Assembly (NCBI GenBank): GCA_023386495.1
Contig: JAEWJS010000015.1
Span: 1-26,446, forward strand
Length of the DNA stretch: 26,446 nt
Direction: 5' to 3'
From: Bacillota bacterium
GTDB taxonomy: Bacteria; Bacillota; Bacilli; Paenibacillales; Paenibacillaceae
A program made the translations under genes and the position numbers. A model generated the notes under the pieces. It saw nothing but the letters and a program-made list of their open reading frames with translations. It did not search any database and was not told the DNA's origin. Shown here in pieces: positions 15,553 to 23,510 of the stretch. Every line of letters starts with the position of its first letter. The stretch's first letter is position 1.

Positions 15553-16524
15553 ATGGAGAATAAGTCTGCTGTTCAGATGCCGAACTCGGTGTCGCCAAGC
15601 GTTAAGCCTACGGGAATCAAGCTGTTCTTCAAGAAATTAATACAACAGCGCGCGTTAGTCGTTATGTCGATTCCTTTCATTATTTGGCTGTTCATCTTTA
15701 AATACATGCCTTTGTGGGGCTGGACGATTGCATTTCAAGATTTCAAGCCCGCATTAGACTTCGCAGATCAGACTTGGGTAGGTTTTAAGCATTTCAAATT
15801 CCTGTTCGGTGACGAACGCTTCCTCCGCGTGCTTCGCAATACGCTCGCGATGAACTTGATCAATCTTGTACTGGGATTCGTTACAGCCATTACGCTTGCC
15901 TTGCTGCTCAATGAGCTGAGACATGTCGTATTCAAACGCGTCGTACAGACGATCAGTTACCTGCCGTATTTTATCTCTTGGGTAGTAGCTGCCAGCATCA
16001 TCCAAACGACGCTGTCACCGGATGGTGTTATCAATGAACTCCTGCTCAACTTCGGCTTCATTAAGGAGACAATTCTGTTCCTCGGCGTCCCTGAGTATTT
16101 CTGGGGAATCTACGGGGGATCCATGGTCTGGAAAGAAATCGGTTGGAATACGATCGTATATCTTGCCGCGATGACGATGATCGATCCGCAGCAGTACGAA
16201 GCCGCAGAGATCGATGGCGCGAACCGCTTCCAGCGGATCTGGCATATCACGCTGCCTGGCATCAAGCCGGTTGTCATTGTCTTGCTCATCATGAACATCG
16301 GTTACCTGCTCCAAGGTACGTTCGATCCGCAGTACCTGCTGGGTAACGGCATGAATGTCGACTATTCCGAAATCATTGACATATTCGTTCTGAAGTATGG
16401 TATTCAGCAAAGCAACTTCTCGCTTGCCATTGCGGCCGGCATGTTCAAAACGGTTGTCAGCTTCGTTCTAATCTTCGGGGCCAACGCGATTGCGAAGCGG
16501 GCCGGCGAAGCAAGACTGTTCTAA
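15553..16524 (+). CDS. LplB-type ABC transporter permease
   Basis: The 323-residue membrane protein starts at an ATG with AAGGAGAG 8 bases upstream. After a polar N-terminus (1-32) it has helices beginning at about 34-55 and 98-120. The family signature KYMPLWGWTIAFQDFKP is at about 50-66. The EAA loop reads EAAEIDGANRFQRIWHITLP, from about 216, and should dock the ATPase. It partners with the LplC-type permease 14 bases downstream and with the large lipoprotein upstream. Confidence 0.93.
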   Translation: MENKSAVQMPNSVSPSVKPTGIKLFFKKLIQQRALVVMSIPFIIWLFIFKYMPLWGWTIAFQDFKPALDFADQTWVGFKHFKFLFGDERFLRVLRNTLAMNLINLVLGFVTAITLALLLNELRHVVFKRVVQTISYLPYFISWVVAASIIQTTLSPDGVINELLLNFGFIKETILFLGVPEYFWGIYGGSMVWKEIGWNTIVYLAAMTMIDPQQYEAAEIDGANRFQRIWHITLPGIKPVVIVLLIMNIGYLLQGTFDPQYLLGNGMNVDYSEIIDIFVLKYGIQQSNFSLAIAAGMFKTVVSFVLIFGANAIAKRAGEARLF

Positions 16525-16537
16525 GGAGGGATCATAT

Positions 16538-17479
16538 ATGGCAGAGCTAACATCTAAAGCGAAATCGAAAAATTATATGCGCGGCCGTCTCTCGACCGGC
16601 GATCGGATATTCGACTATGTGAACATCTTCGTCATGTGTCTCTTGGTCATCGTGACCCTCTATCCGTTCATTAATACGCTGGCCGTATCGTTCAACAACC
16701 CGCAGGATTCGATCAGGGGCGGTATCTACCTCTGGCCTCGGATCTGGACAATAGAGAACTACGAATACGTATTCGGCGAAGCATCGATTTACCACGCGAC
16801 GCTGATCTCCGTGCTGCGTACAGTGATCGGTACGGTCATTACCGTATTCTGCTCCGCTATCGTGGCCTACACGATCAGCCGCGATGACTACGTATTGCGT
16901 AAATTCGTTACGGTCGCGTTCATCCTCACGATGTATTTCAGCGGCGGCTTGATTCCGGAGTTCCTGCTGATGCGTGACCTGCACCTGATCAAGACGTTCT
17001 GGGTCTACATCCTACCAGGCATGATCGGCGTGTTCAACCTGATTATTATTCGTTCCTTCATCTACGGCTTGCCGGACAGCATTCTGGAGTCGGCTAGAAT
17101 CGACGGTGCAGGCGAGTTCAGAACGTTCTTCAGCATCGTGCTTCCGCTCTGTATGCCCGTGCTTGCGACGGTTGCGTTGTTCACGGCCGTGTATCAATGG
17201 AATGCATGGTTCGACGTCTTCCTCTACAACTCGTCAGTAGAGAAACTCAGCACCTTGCAGTACGAGCTGCAGAAAATTCTAGCGAGCTCGAATGCGACAA
17301 CCGGGGCGATCTCGGTAGGCGATGCAATGTCGAGAGGCGCCGCTGGCGGAACAACGGTCACGCCGCTGTCCGTACGCGCAACGATGACAATCGTAGCATC
17401 CGTGCCGATCATCATGGTATATCCGTTCTTGCAAAAGTACTTTGTCAAGGGCATGATGGTAGGCGGCGTCAAAGGTTAA
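16538..17479 (+). CDS. LplC-type ABC transporter permease
   Basis: The ATG at 16538 has AAGGAGGG 7 bases upstream and gives 313 residues. A longer in-frame start at 16490 lies inside the previous gene and is rejected. It has about six membrane helices, the first at about 25-48, and the family segment ALYPFINTLAVSFN-like at about 40-54. The EAA loop is in the variant form ESARIDGAGEFRTFFSIVLP, from about 184. The C-terminus ends KGMMVGGVKG. It is the second half of the channel formed with the 15553 product. No ATPase gene follows. Confidence 0.93.
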   Translation: MAELTSKAKSKNYMRGRLSTGDRIFDYVNIFVMCLLVIVTLYPFINTLAVSFNNPQDSIRGGIYLWPRIWTIENYEYVFGEASIYHATLISVLRTVIGTVITVFCSAIVAYTISRDDYVLRKFVTVAFILTMYFSGGLIPEFLLMRDLHLIKTFWVYILPGMIGVFNLIIIRSFIYGLPDSILESARIDGAGEFRTFFSIVLPLCMPVLATVALFTAVYQWNAWFDVFLYNSSVEKLSTLQYELQKILASSNATTGAISVGDAMSRGAAGGTTVTPLSVRATMTIVASVPIIMVYPFLQKYFVKGMMVGGVKG

Positions 17480-17487
17480 TGGTTCGT

Positions 17488-17514
17488 AAGCCTTCCGCGA
17501 GGAAGGCTTTTTTT
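17488..17514 (+). terminator. Strong intrinsic terminator between permease and aguA
   Basis: AAGCCTTCC (17488-17496), loop GCGA, GGAAGGCTT (17501-17509) and further T residues to 17514 make a textbook terminator. It ends only 26 bases before the aguA start codon, leaving no room for a promoter between them. Confidence 0.85.
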
Positions 17515-17540
17515 ATCAATATAGGAGGGAGCGAATAAGA

Positions 17541-19607
17541 TTGGCAAGCATTGCTTATGAAGCGTGGCTGCAGAAGAGCCTTGTTGTGGACGTTAGCAAG
17601 AGAGAAACCTATGGACAGTTATTCGCTTCGATCACCGTGGCGGGCAAGTCGTCTACGCCTGTCATGCGCCAAGTCGTCGAAGAATTGACCGAATCGATCC
17701 ATGATTTGACGGGGGTCAAGCCGGTCATTGCGGATGCGGCTTCCGAGGATACCGACTTCCTATGCGGAACGCTGGACGCGGCGGTGTGGACGACGCTAGG
17801 CGTGTCGAAGGAGAAGCTGGCCGGCATTGAGCGGGAAGGCTATCTCATCGAGAATGCGAATAGCCAAGGCCGTTCCCGCTTGCTGCTCATCGGCGGGTCG
17901 GATGCAGGCGTCCTGTATGGCGTCTATCATCTGCTTCGCATGATGCGCCAAGGCGAGGACTTGTCTGCGGTCTCCGTGCTGGAGAATCCCGTGAATCCGA
18001 TCCGCATGATCAATCATTGGGATAACGCGGACGGCAGCATTGAGCGCGGTTACGCGGGCAAGTCGATCTTTTATCGGGGCGGACAGTTCTTGGCTGACAA
18101 GTCGAGGGTGCGTGACTACGCCCGGCTGATGGCTTCGATCGGCATCAATTGCATCTCGATCAATAACGTGAACGTGCACGAACGGGAGACGCGGTTCATT
18201 ACCGAGGACAGCTTGCCGGAAGTGGCCCGCGTAGCGGATATATTCCGCAGCTATGGGATCCGACTATTCTTGAGCATCAACTTTGCCGCACCGATCGAAG
18301 CAGGCGGACTGGACACGGCGGACCCGCTGGATACCCGGGTAGGCGATTGGTGGGCGAGGACGGCCGATGCCATCTACCGTGCCATTCCGGACTTCGGCGG
18401 CTTCGTCGTCAAAGCCGATTCGGAGCATCGTCCCGGACCGTTCACGTATGGGCGCGACCATGCGGACGGCGCGAATATGCTGGGCGATGCGCTGGCGCCG
18501 CATGGCGGGCTCGTCATTTGGCGCTGCTTCGTATATAACTGCATGCAGGACTGGCGGGACCGCAAGACGGATCGGGCGAGAGCGGCTTATGACCATTTTC
18601 AACCGCTGGATGGCCGCTTCCGCGATAACGTGCTGCTGCAGATCAAGAACGGGCCGATGGACTTCCAGGTCAGGGAGCCGGTATCTCCGCTCTTAGGCGC
18701 GCTGCGCAGGACGAACCAGCTGCTGGAATTCCAGATTACGCAGGAATACACGGGTCAGCAGCGGCATCTCTGTTATCTGGTGCCGCAGTGGAAGACTGTG
18801 CTCGACTTCGATATGCATGCGGCAGGAGAACAATCGACGGTTCGGCGAATCGCGAGCGGCGAGCTGTTCGGCGCCGGACACGGCGGACTTGCGGCTGTCA
18901 CGAATGTCGGCGATGACGACAATTGGACCGGGCACACGCTTGCGCAGGCGAACCTGTACGGCTACGGGCGCTTGGCATGGAATCCGGGCCTCGCGGCGGC
19001 AGCGATCGCGGAGGAATGGATTCGGCTCGCGATCGGACAGGACGATCAGGTCGTCGCCACGATTCTCGGCATGCTGATGGGCTCGTGGTCGATCTACGAG
19101 AACTATACGGCGCCGCTTGGCGTCGGCTGGATGGTCGCGCCGAATCATCATTACGGCCCGGATGTCGACGGTTACGAGTATTCGCGCTGGGGGACGTACC
19201 ATTTCGCAGACCGTGACGGCATCGGCGTCGACCGAACGTCTGCCACGGGCACAGGCTACGCCTCACAGTATGCGGAGCCGGTCGCGGCGATCTACGAATC
19301 GCTCGAATCCTGCCCGGACGAGCTGCTGCTCTTCTTCCACCACGTGAAGTATACGCACCGGCTGCAGTCTGGCAATACCGTTATCCAGCATATTTACGAT
19401 ACGCATTTTGAAGGCGTCGATCAGGCTGACGGGCTCATCGATGCATGGTCTGCGCTTCAGGGTCAGCTCGATGATGAGATCTATTCCGGGGTGTTGGAAC
19501 GACTCCGCCACCAAGCGGCTCATGCCCGAGAATGGCGCGACATTATCAATACTTACTTCTATCGCAAGTCGGGGATTCCGGACGCGAAGGGCAGAACGAT
19601 CTACTAG
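17541..19607 (+). CDS. aguA: GH67 alpha-glucuronidase, intracellular
   Basis: A TTG start at 17541 with AGGAGGG 11 bases upstream gives 688 residues, the usual GH67 size. The enzyme removes 4-O-methyl-D-glucuronic acid from the non-reducing end of aldouronic acids. An N-terminal beta domain (about 1-150) is followed by a TIM barrel (about 150-460) and an alpha-helical C-terminal domain. Catalytic candidates are Glu295 in VVKADSEHRPGP (acid) and Asp374 in NGPMDFQVREP with Glu402 in FQITQEYTGQQ (base side). All three lie ten residues after Glu285, Asp364 and Glu392 of the Geobacillus enzyme. There is no signal peptide, so it acts on imported oligosaccharide. It follows the LplB/LplC-type permeases on the same strand and is followed after 18 bases by the GH8 gene. 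Confidence 0.96.
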   Translation: MASIAYEAWLQKSLVVDVSKRETYGQLFASITVAGKSSTPVMRQVVEELTESIHDLTGVKPVIADAASEDTDFLCGTLDAAVWTTLGVSKEKLAGIEREGYLIENANSQGRSRLLLIGGSDAGVLYGVYHLLRMMRQGEDLSAVSVLENPVNPIRMINHWDNADGSIERGYAGKSIFYRGGQFLADKSRVRDYARLMASIGINCISINNVNVHERETRFITEDSLPEVARVADIFRSYGIRLFLSINFAAPIEAGGLDTADPLDTRVGDWWARTADAIYRAIPDFGGFVVKADSEHRPGPFTYGRDHADGANMLGDALAPHGGLVIWRCFVYNCMQDWRDRKTDRARAAYDHFQPLDGRFRDNVLLQIKNGPMDFQVREPVSPLLGALRRTNQLLEFQITQEYTGQQRHLCYLVPQWKTVLDFDMHAAGEQSTVRRIASGELFGAGHGGLAAVTNVGDDDNWTGHTLAQANLYGYGRLAWNPGLAAAAIAEEWIRLAIGQDDQVVATILGMLMGSWSIYENYTAPLGVGWMVAPNHHYGPDVDGYEYSRWGTYHFADRDGIGVDRTSATGTGYASQYAEPVAAIYESLESCPDELLLFFHHVKYTHRLQSGNTVIQHIYDTHFEGVDQADGLIDAWSALQGQLDDEIYSGVLERLRHQAAHAREWRDIINTYFYRKSGIPDAKGRTIY

Positions 19608-19625
19608 GCGAGAGGGGCTATTCAC

Positions 19626-20774
19626 GTGACGGCAAGCAAGGGCAAGGGAGCATTCGAGACAGGGCAATATCGCAACCTGTTCCTGGAGAACGGTTATGAC
19701 GCTGCCGAGATCGATAACCGCGTGCAAGCGGTCTGGAGAGACTTGTTCGAAGGAGAAGACGCGACGCGCATCTATTTCCCCGTCGGCGATGATCTGGGCT
19801 ACATGATGGACACCGGCAACCATGATGTGCGGACCGAAGGCATGTCGTACGGCATGATGATGGCGGTTCAGATGGACCGACGCGATATTTTCGATAGGCT
19901 ATGGAAGTGGACGCATAAGTACATGTATATGACAGAAGGGGTGCATGCCGGATACTTCGCTTGGTCCTGCAACCTGGACGGCTCGCGCCGTTCTAACGGT
20001 CCTGCGCCGGACGGCGAAGAATATTTTGCGCTTGCGCTGTTCTTCGCCTCGAATCGGTGGGGAGATCGCGAGGCACCGTTCGACTATAGCGTGCAGGCGC
20101 GTGAAATTCTTCGAGCTTGCCTCCACAACGGGGAAGACGGCATCGGCTTCCCGATGTGGAACCCGGACAATAAACTGATTAAGTTCATTCCGAACTGCGA
20201 ATTCTCGGATCCTTCGTATCACCTGCCTCACTTCTATGAGCTGTTTGCGCTCTGGGCGAACGAAGAGGATCGCGCATTCTGGAAAGAAGCGGCCGAAGCG
20301 AGCCGAGCGTATCTTCACGTCAGCTGCCATCCGATTACGGGGCTGGCGCCTGAATACGCCCACTATGACGGCACGCCGAACAACGAGAACGGCTACGGGC
20401 ACTTCTTCAGCGATTCCTATCGCGTCGCGGCCAATGTCGGCCTCGACTACGAATGGTTCCGCGCGGATGAATGGCAGGTCGGAGAGGCGAACCGGGTTCA
20501 GGCCTTCTTCGCGGACAAGCAGCCGGACGATTACCGCCGCTATACGATTGCCGGCGAGCCGTTCGAAGAGAAGTCGCTGCATCCGGTCGGCCTGATCGCG
20601 ACGAACGCAATGGCATCGCTAGCCGCGGACGGCCCGCATGCACGCGCGAACGTGGAGCTGTTCTGGAACACGCCGGTACGTACCGGGGACCGCAGGTATT
20701 ATGACAATTGCTTATACTTGTTCGCCATGCTGGCACTGAGCGGAAAGTTCCGGATCTGGATGCCGAAGCAGTAG
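19626..20774 (+). CDS. GH8 reducing-end xylose-releasing exo-oligoxylanase
   Basis: A GTG start with AGAGGGG 8 bases upstream gives 382 residues. The sequence matches the GH8 family of Bacillus halodurans Rex type. Glu71 in VRTEGMSYGMMMA is the proton donor candidate, Asp129 in PAPDGEEYF lies in the substrate site, and Asp263 in FFSDSYRVAAN is the base candidate. The enzyme inverts configuration and removes one xylose at a time from the reducing end of xylotriose and longer chains. No signal peptide is present. After AguA removes methylglucuronate from aldotetraouronic acid, the xylotriose left is a direct substrate, giving xylose and xylobiose. A xylobiose-splitting enzyme is not seen here. 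Confidence 0.93.
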   Translation: MTASKGKGAFETGQYRNLFLENGYDAAEIDNRVQAVWRDLFEGEDATRIYFPVGDDLGYMMDTGNHDVRTEGMSYGMMMAVQMDRRDIFDRLWKWTHKYMYMTEGVHAGYFAWSCNLDGSRRSNGPAPDGEEYFALALFFASNRWGDREAPFDYSVQAREILRACLHNGEDGIGFPMWNPDNKLIKFIPNCEFSDPSYHLPHFYELFALWANEEDRAFWKEAAEASRAYLHVSCHPITGLAPEYAHYDGTPNNENGYGHFFSDSYRVAANVGLDYEWFRADEWQVGEANRVQAFFADKQPDDYRRYTIAGEPFEEKSLHPVGLIATNAMASLAADGPHARANVELFWNTPVRTGDRRYYDNCLYLFAMLALSGKFRIWMPKQ

Positions 20775-20819
20775 CAGCAGTAGAGCCGACAGGGTCGAAT
20801 AGACGATTGATTACAACAG

Positions 20820-20860
20820 AAAGGACCGCCAGGGCGTATGATATGCCCTCGCGGTCCTTT
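20820..20860. terminator. Bidirectional terminator between the convergent GH8 and abfA genes
   Basis: AAAGGACCGCCAGGGC (20820-20835) and GCCCTCGCGGTCCTTT (20845-20860) form a 16-base stem with one mismatch and a 9-base loop. The A and T ends let it work on both strands. Confidence 0.85.
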
Positions 20861-20893
20861 CTTGCGTGCGCTTGGCAGCGCAGAACAGTTGAT

Positions 20894-22414
20894 TTAAGCC
20901 TGGGCGCCTACGCTGACGCGGATAACGTTCCAGGAAGCTTTGCCGAGACGGGCGTTGATGCGATTGCCGTCAGCCTTGGCCGAGCCGTTCGCATGCGGCT
21001 GCACGCGGTTCGAGTCGACTGCCGAGTTCACGGCCTTCAGGTCATCGTTCTCGAGCACGAGATGCTCGATGATGCTGCAAGAACCGAAGCTGCGCAGGTC
21101 GACTTCAAGCGGCAGCGCGTTCTCGAGATCGCGATTGACGGCGAACACGGTTACTTCGCCCTTCTCTTCGTTGTATACCGCTACGGACTCCAGGTAAGGC
21201 ACGTCCGTGATTTCCTTCGTGTCGTACTTCGGCGACTGAATGAGCGGGACAAGCGCTTGGCCGCGGCCGTATACGGAAGCGTGCATGTATGGGTAGAAGA
21301 TCGATTGCGCCCACGCCTTGCCGCCGTTCTCGGTCATGATCGGCGCGATGACGTTGACGAGCTGCGCGAGGCAAGCCATCTTGACGCGGTCGGCATGCTT
21401 GAGCAGGCTGATCAGCATGCAGCCGACGAGCAGCGCGTCTTCCATCGTGTAGATGTCTTCCAGCTGAGGCGGCGCGACTTGCCAAGGATCCAGCTTCTTG
21501 TCCTGCGCATTGGAATGGAACCATACGTTCCACTCGTCGAAGGAGAGGAACATCTTCTTCTTGCTGCGCTTCTTGGCCTTCATGTAATCGCAGATCGCGA
21601 TAACGCTCTTGATGAACTCGTCCATCTGCAGCGAGCGGGCGAGGAACGTCGGCGTATCGTTATCCGGGTTGCCGTAGTATTGGTGGAGCGACAAGTATTC
21701 GACGTGATCATACGTGTGATCCAGCACGGTTGCTTCCCAATCGGCGAACGTCGGCATGCCGAGACCGGAGCTGCCGCAAGCGACCAGCTCGATCGTCGGA
21801 TCGACCCATTTCATGACTTTCGCGGATTCGAGGGCGGCGCGGCCGTATTCAGCGGCGGTCTTATGACCGATCTGCCAAGGGCCGTCCATCTCGTTGCCCA
21901 GGCACCACGTCTTGATGTTATGCGGGTTCTTGTAACCGTGGCTGACCCGCAGATCGCTCCAATAGGAACCGGATGGGTGGTTCGCATACTCGACGACTTG
22001 GCGCGCATCTTCCACACCTTGCGTGCCGAGGTTGATCGCCCACATCACTTCGGTGCCTGCGGATCTGCTCCAGTCGACGAACTCATTCATGCCAAAGGAG
22101 TTCGGCTCAACGGTGCGCCATGCCAGCTCCAGGCGATTCGGACGCTTGTCCTTCGGGCCGACGCCGTCCTTCCAATCGTAGCCGGACACGAAGTTGCCGC
22201 CCGGATAACGCACGATCGGAACCTGCAATTGCCGAATCAATGCCAGAACGTCCTTGCGGAAGCCTTGCTCGTCCGCTTCGGGATGTCCAGGCTCATAGAT
22301 GCCGCCGTAGACGGCGCGTCCGAGATGCTCGATGAAGGAACCGTACAATCGTTCATCAATGTCGCCGATGACAAAATCCTTATCCACGGTCATGCGTGCG
22401 GAATGCTGGGTCAC
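20894..22414 (-). CDS. abfA: GH51 alpha-L-arabinofuranosidase, intracellular
   Basis: The GTG at 22412-22414 has AGGAGTGA upstream and gives 506 residues, typical of GH51. Glu175 in CLGNEMDGPWQ is the acid/base and Glu294 in LSFDEWNVWFH the nucleophile. These are the same residue numbers as in Geobacillus stearothermophilus AbfA. Other family marks are SFIEHLGRAVYGGIYEPGHP (about 26-45) and VRYPGGNFVSGYDW (about 68-81). The C-terminal part (about 390-506) is the beta-sandwich domain. No signal peptide is present. It removes arabinose side chains from imported arabino-xylo-oligosaccharides. It converges on the GH8 gene and is transcribed away from the ArsR-type regulator, its probable controller. 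Confidence 0.96.
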   Translation of the reverse strand: MTQHSARMTVDKDFVIGDIDERLYGSFIEHLGRAVYGGIYEPGHPEADEQGFRKDVLALIRQLQVPIVRYPGGNFVSGYDWKDGVGPKDKRPNRLELAWRTVEPNSFGMNEFVDWSRSAGTEVMWAINLGTQGVEDARQVVEYANHPSGSYWSDLRVSHGYKNPHNIKTWCLGNEMDGPWQIGHKTAAEYGRAALESAKVMKWVDPTIELVACGSSGLGMPTFADWEATVLDHTYDHVEYLSLHQYYGNPDNDTPTFLARSLQMDEFIKSVIAICDYMKAKKRSKKKMFLSFDEWNVWFHSNAQDKKLDPWQVAPPQLEDIYTMEDALLVGCMLISLLKHADRVKMACLAQLVNVIAPIMTENGGKAWAQSIFYPYMHASVYGRGQALVPLIQSPKYDTKEITDVPYLESVAVYNEEKGEVTVFAVNRDLENALPLEVDLRSFGSCSIIEHLVLENDDLKAVNSAVDSNRVQPHANGSAKADGNRINARLGKASWNVIRVSVGAQA

Positions 22415-22425
22415 TCAAGATCACT

Positions 22426-22482
22426 CCTATATCGATTAATAATAATGTTTATTCGGATCGATTAGATCCCTATATCTATTAA
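22426..22482. promoter_or_regulatory. Direct repeats in the abfA/ArsR divergent promoter (operator candidate)
   Basis: CCTATATCGATTAA (22426-22439) and CCTATATCTATTAA (22469-22482) differ at one base and lie 43 bases apart, about four helical turns. A third ATCGATTA core is at 22457-22464 inside GGATC-gatta-GATCC. The repeats cover the abfA -10 box and leader, so a repressor bound here could block abfA. Confidence 0.45.
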
Positions 22483-22506
22483 AGTAAAAAGGCAGATAAA
22501 ATGCAA
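22478..22506 (-). promoter_or_regulatory. abfA promoter
   Basis: On the minus strand TTGCAT (22501-22506), a 17-base spacer and TTTAAT (22478-22483) give a start near 22471 and a leader of about 57 bases. Confidence 0.5.
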
Positions 22507-22513
22507 GTATGAA

Positions 22514-22543
22514 TTGCTTTTTTGCAGGATTTATGGTTATATT
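22514..22543 (+). promoter_or_regulatory. Promoter of the ArsR-type regulator
   Basis: TTGCTT (22514-22519), an 18-base spacer and TATATT (22538-22543) predict a start near 22550, about 27 bases before the ATG. Confidence 0.45.
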
Positions 22544-22576
22544 AATTCAAAATTAGGGTGAGCGGAGTGAATAGCC

Positions 22577-23488
22577 ATGATTCGAGCATCGACCGATCAA
22601 CGATGGCTGCCTCTCTATGAGGCGCTGGCAAGCGAAGTGCGTCTGAGGATGTTGGATATTTTGGCGGACGGTCCGCTTAACGTGAAGGATCTAGCCGGAC
22701 AATTGCAGCTGAGCAGCGCAATATTGAGCATGCATGTGCGCAAGCTGGAGCAGGCCGGCTTGATTCGAACGGAGATGCGGCGGGTGAACGGGGGGACGCA
22801 CAAGCTGTGCCGGCTGGCGGAGAGCGAGGTGACGATCCGGCTGCCGCAAGAGGGCGGACGCGAACGGCAGTACCATGAACAGACGATCCCCGTCGGGCAT
22901 TACACCTCGTTCGAAGTGCAGCCTACCTGCGGGCTGGCGACGCGCGAGAAGGTGATCGGCCAATTCGACGACCCGCGGTATTTTCTGGAGCCTGAACGGG
23001 TGAGCGCCGGCATCCTGTGGTTCGGCAAGGGATACGTGGAATACAAGACGCCTAACTATTTGCTCTCGGGCCAGAAGCCGACGGAGCTTGAGATTTCGGT
23101 CGAGATCGCCTCGGAAGCGCCGGGCACGAACGACACATGGCCCTCCGACATTCGGTTCTACGTGAACGACGTCCTGTTGGGCGAATGGACGAGTCCCGGC
23201 GATTACGGCGGCGAGTCCCGCGGGCGCTACACGCCGGCATGGTGGAACGTGAACCAGTACGGCCTCTGGAAGGTCATCCGAGTCGGCGAGCAGGGCACTT
23301 ACATCGACGGTCAGCGGATCTCGGATACGGCCATCCAAGACCTGAAGCTCGAGAAGCACTTCTGGACGCTGCGCTTCGCCGTGGAGGATGATGCCCAGCA
23401 TGTCGGCGGGCTGACGCTCTTCGGCGCAGGGTTCGGCAACTATAACCAGGATATCCGATTCCGCGTGTACTACGGCGAGCATGATTAG
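22577..23488 (+). CDS. ArsR-type winged-helix regulator with large C-terminal domain of unknown type
   Basis: The ATG at 22577, with GCGGAGTGA upstream, gives 303 residues. Residues 10-85 form an ArsR-like winged helix: LYEALASEVRLRMLDIL, LNVKDLAGQLQLSSAILSMH as recognition region, then HVRKLEQAGLIRTE and a wing. The metal-binding CxC of classical ArsR is absent. Residues 100-303 are rich in aromatic and beta-strand patterns (ILWFGKGYVEY, AWWNVNQYGLW, HFWTLRF, IRFRVYY). They look like a beta-sandwich sensor, but I do not recognise the fold. Divergence from abfA suggests it senses arabinose or an arabinosyl oligosaccharide and controls abfA and itself; that is inference. Confidence 0.8.
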   Translation: MIRASTDQRWLPLYEALASEVRLRMLDILADGPLNVKDLAGQLQLSSAILSMHVRKLEQAGLIRTEMRRVNGGTHKLCRLAESEVTIRLPQEGGRERQYHEQTIPVGHYTSFEVQPTCGLATREKVIGQFDDPRYFLEPERVSAGILWFGKGYVEYKTPNYLLSGQKPTELEISVEIASEAPGTNDTWPSDIRFYVNDVLLGEWTSPGDYGGESRGRYTPAWWNVNQYGLWKVIRVGEQGTYIDGQRISDTAIQDLKLEKHFWTLRFAVEDDAQHVGGLTLFGAGFGNYNQDIRFRVYYGEHD

Positions 23489-23510
23489 GCGGACATGCGC
23501 CATGACGTCG

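Noticed and set aside
20708..22465. 585-codon open frame antisense to abfA
   Set aside because: Same cause: a codon-biased sense gene with shared codon boundaries. The minus-strand frame carries both GH51 catalytic motifs.
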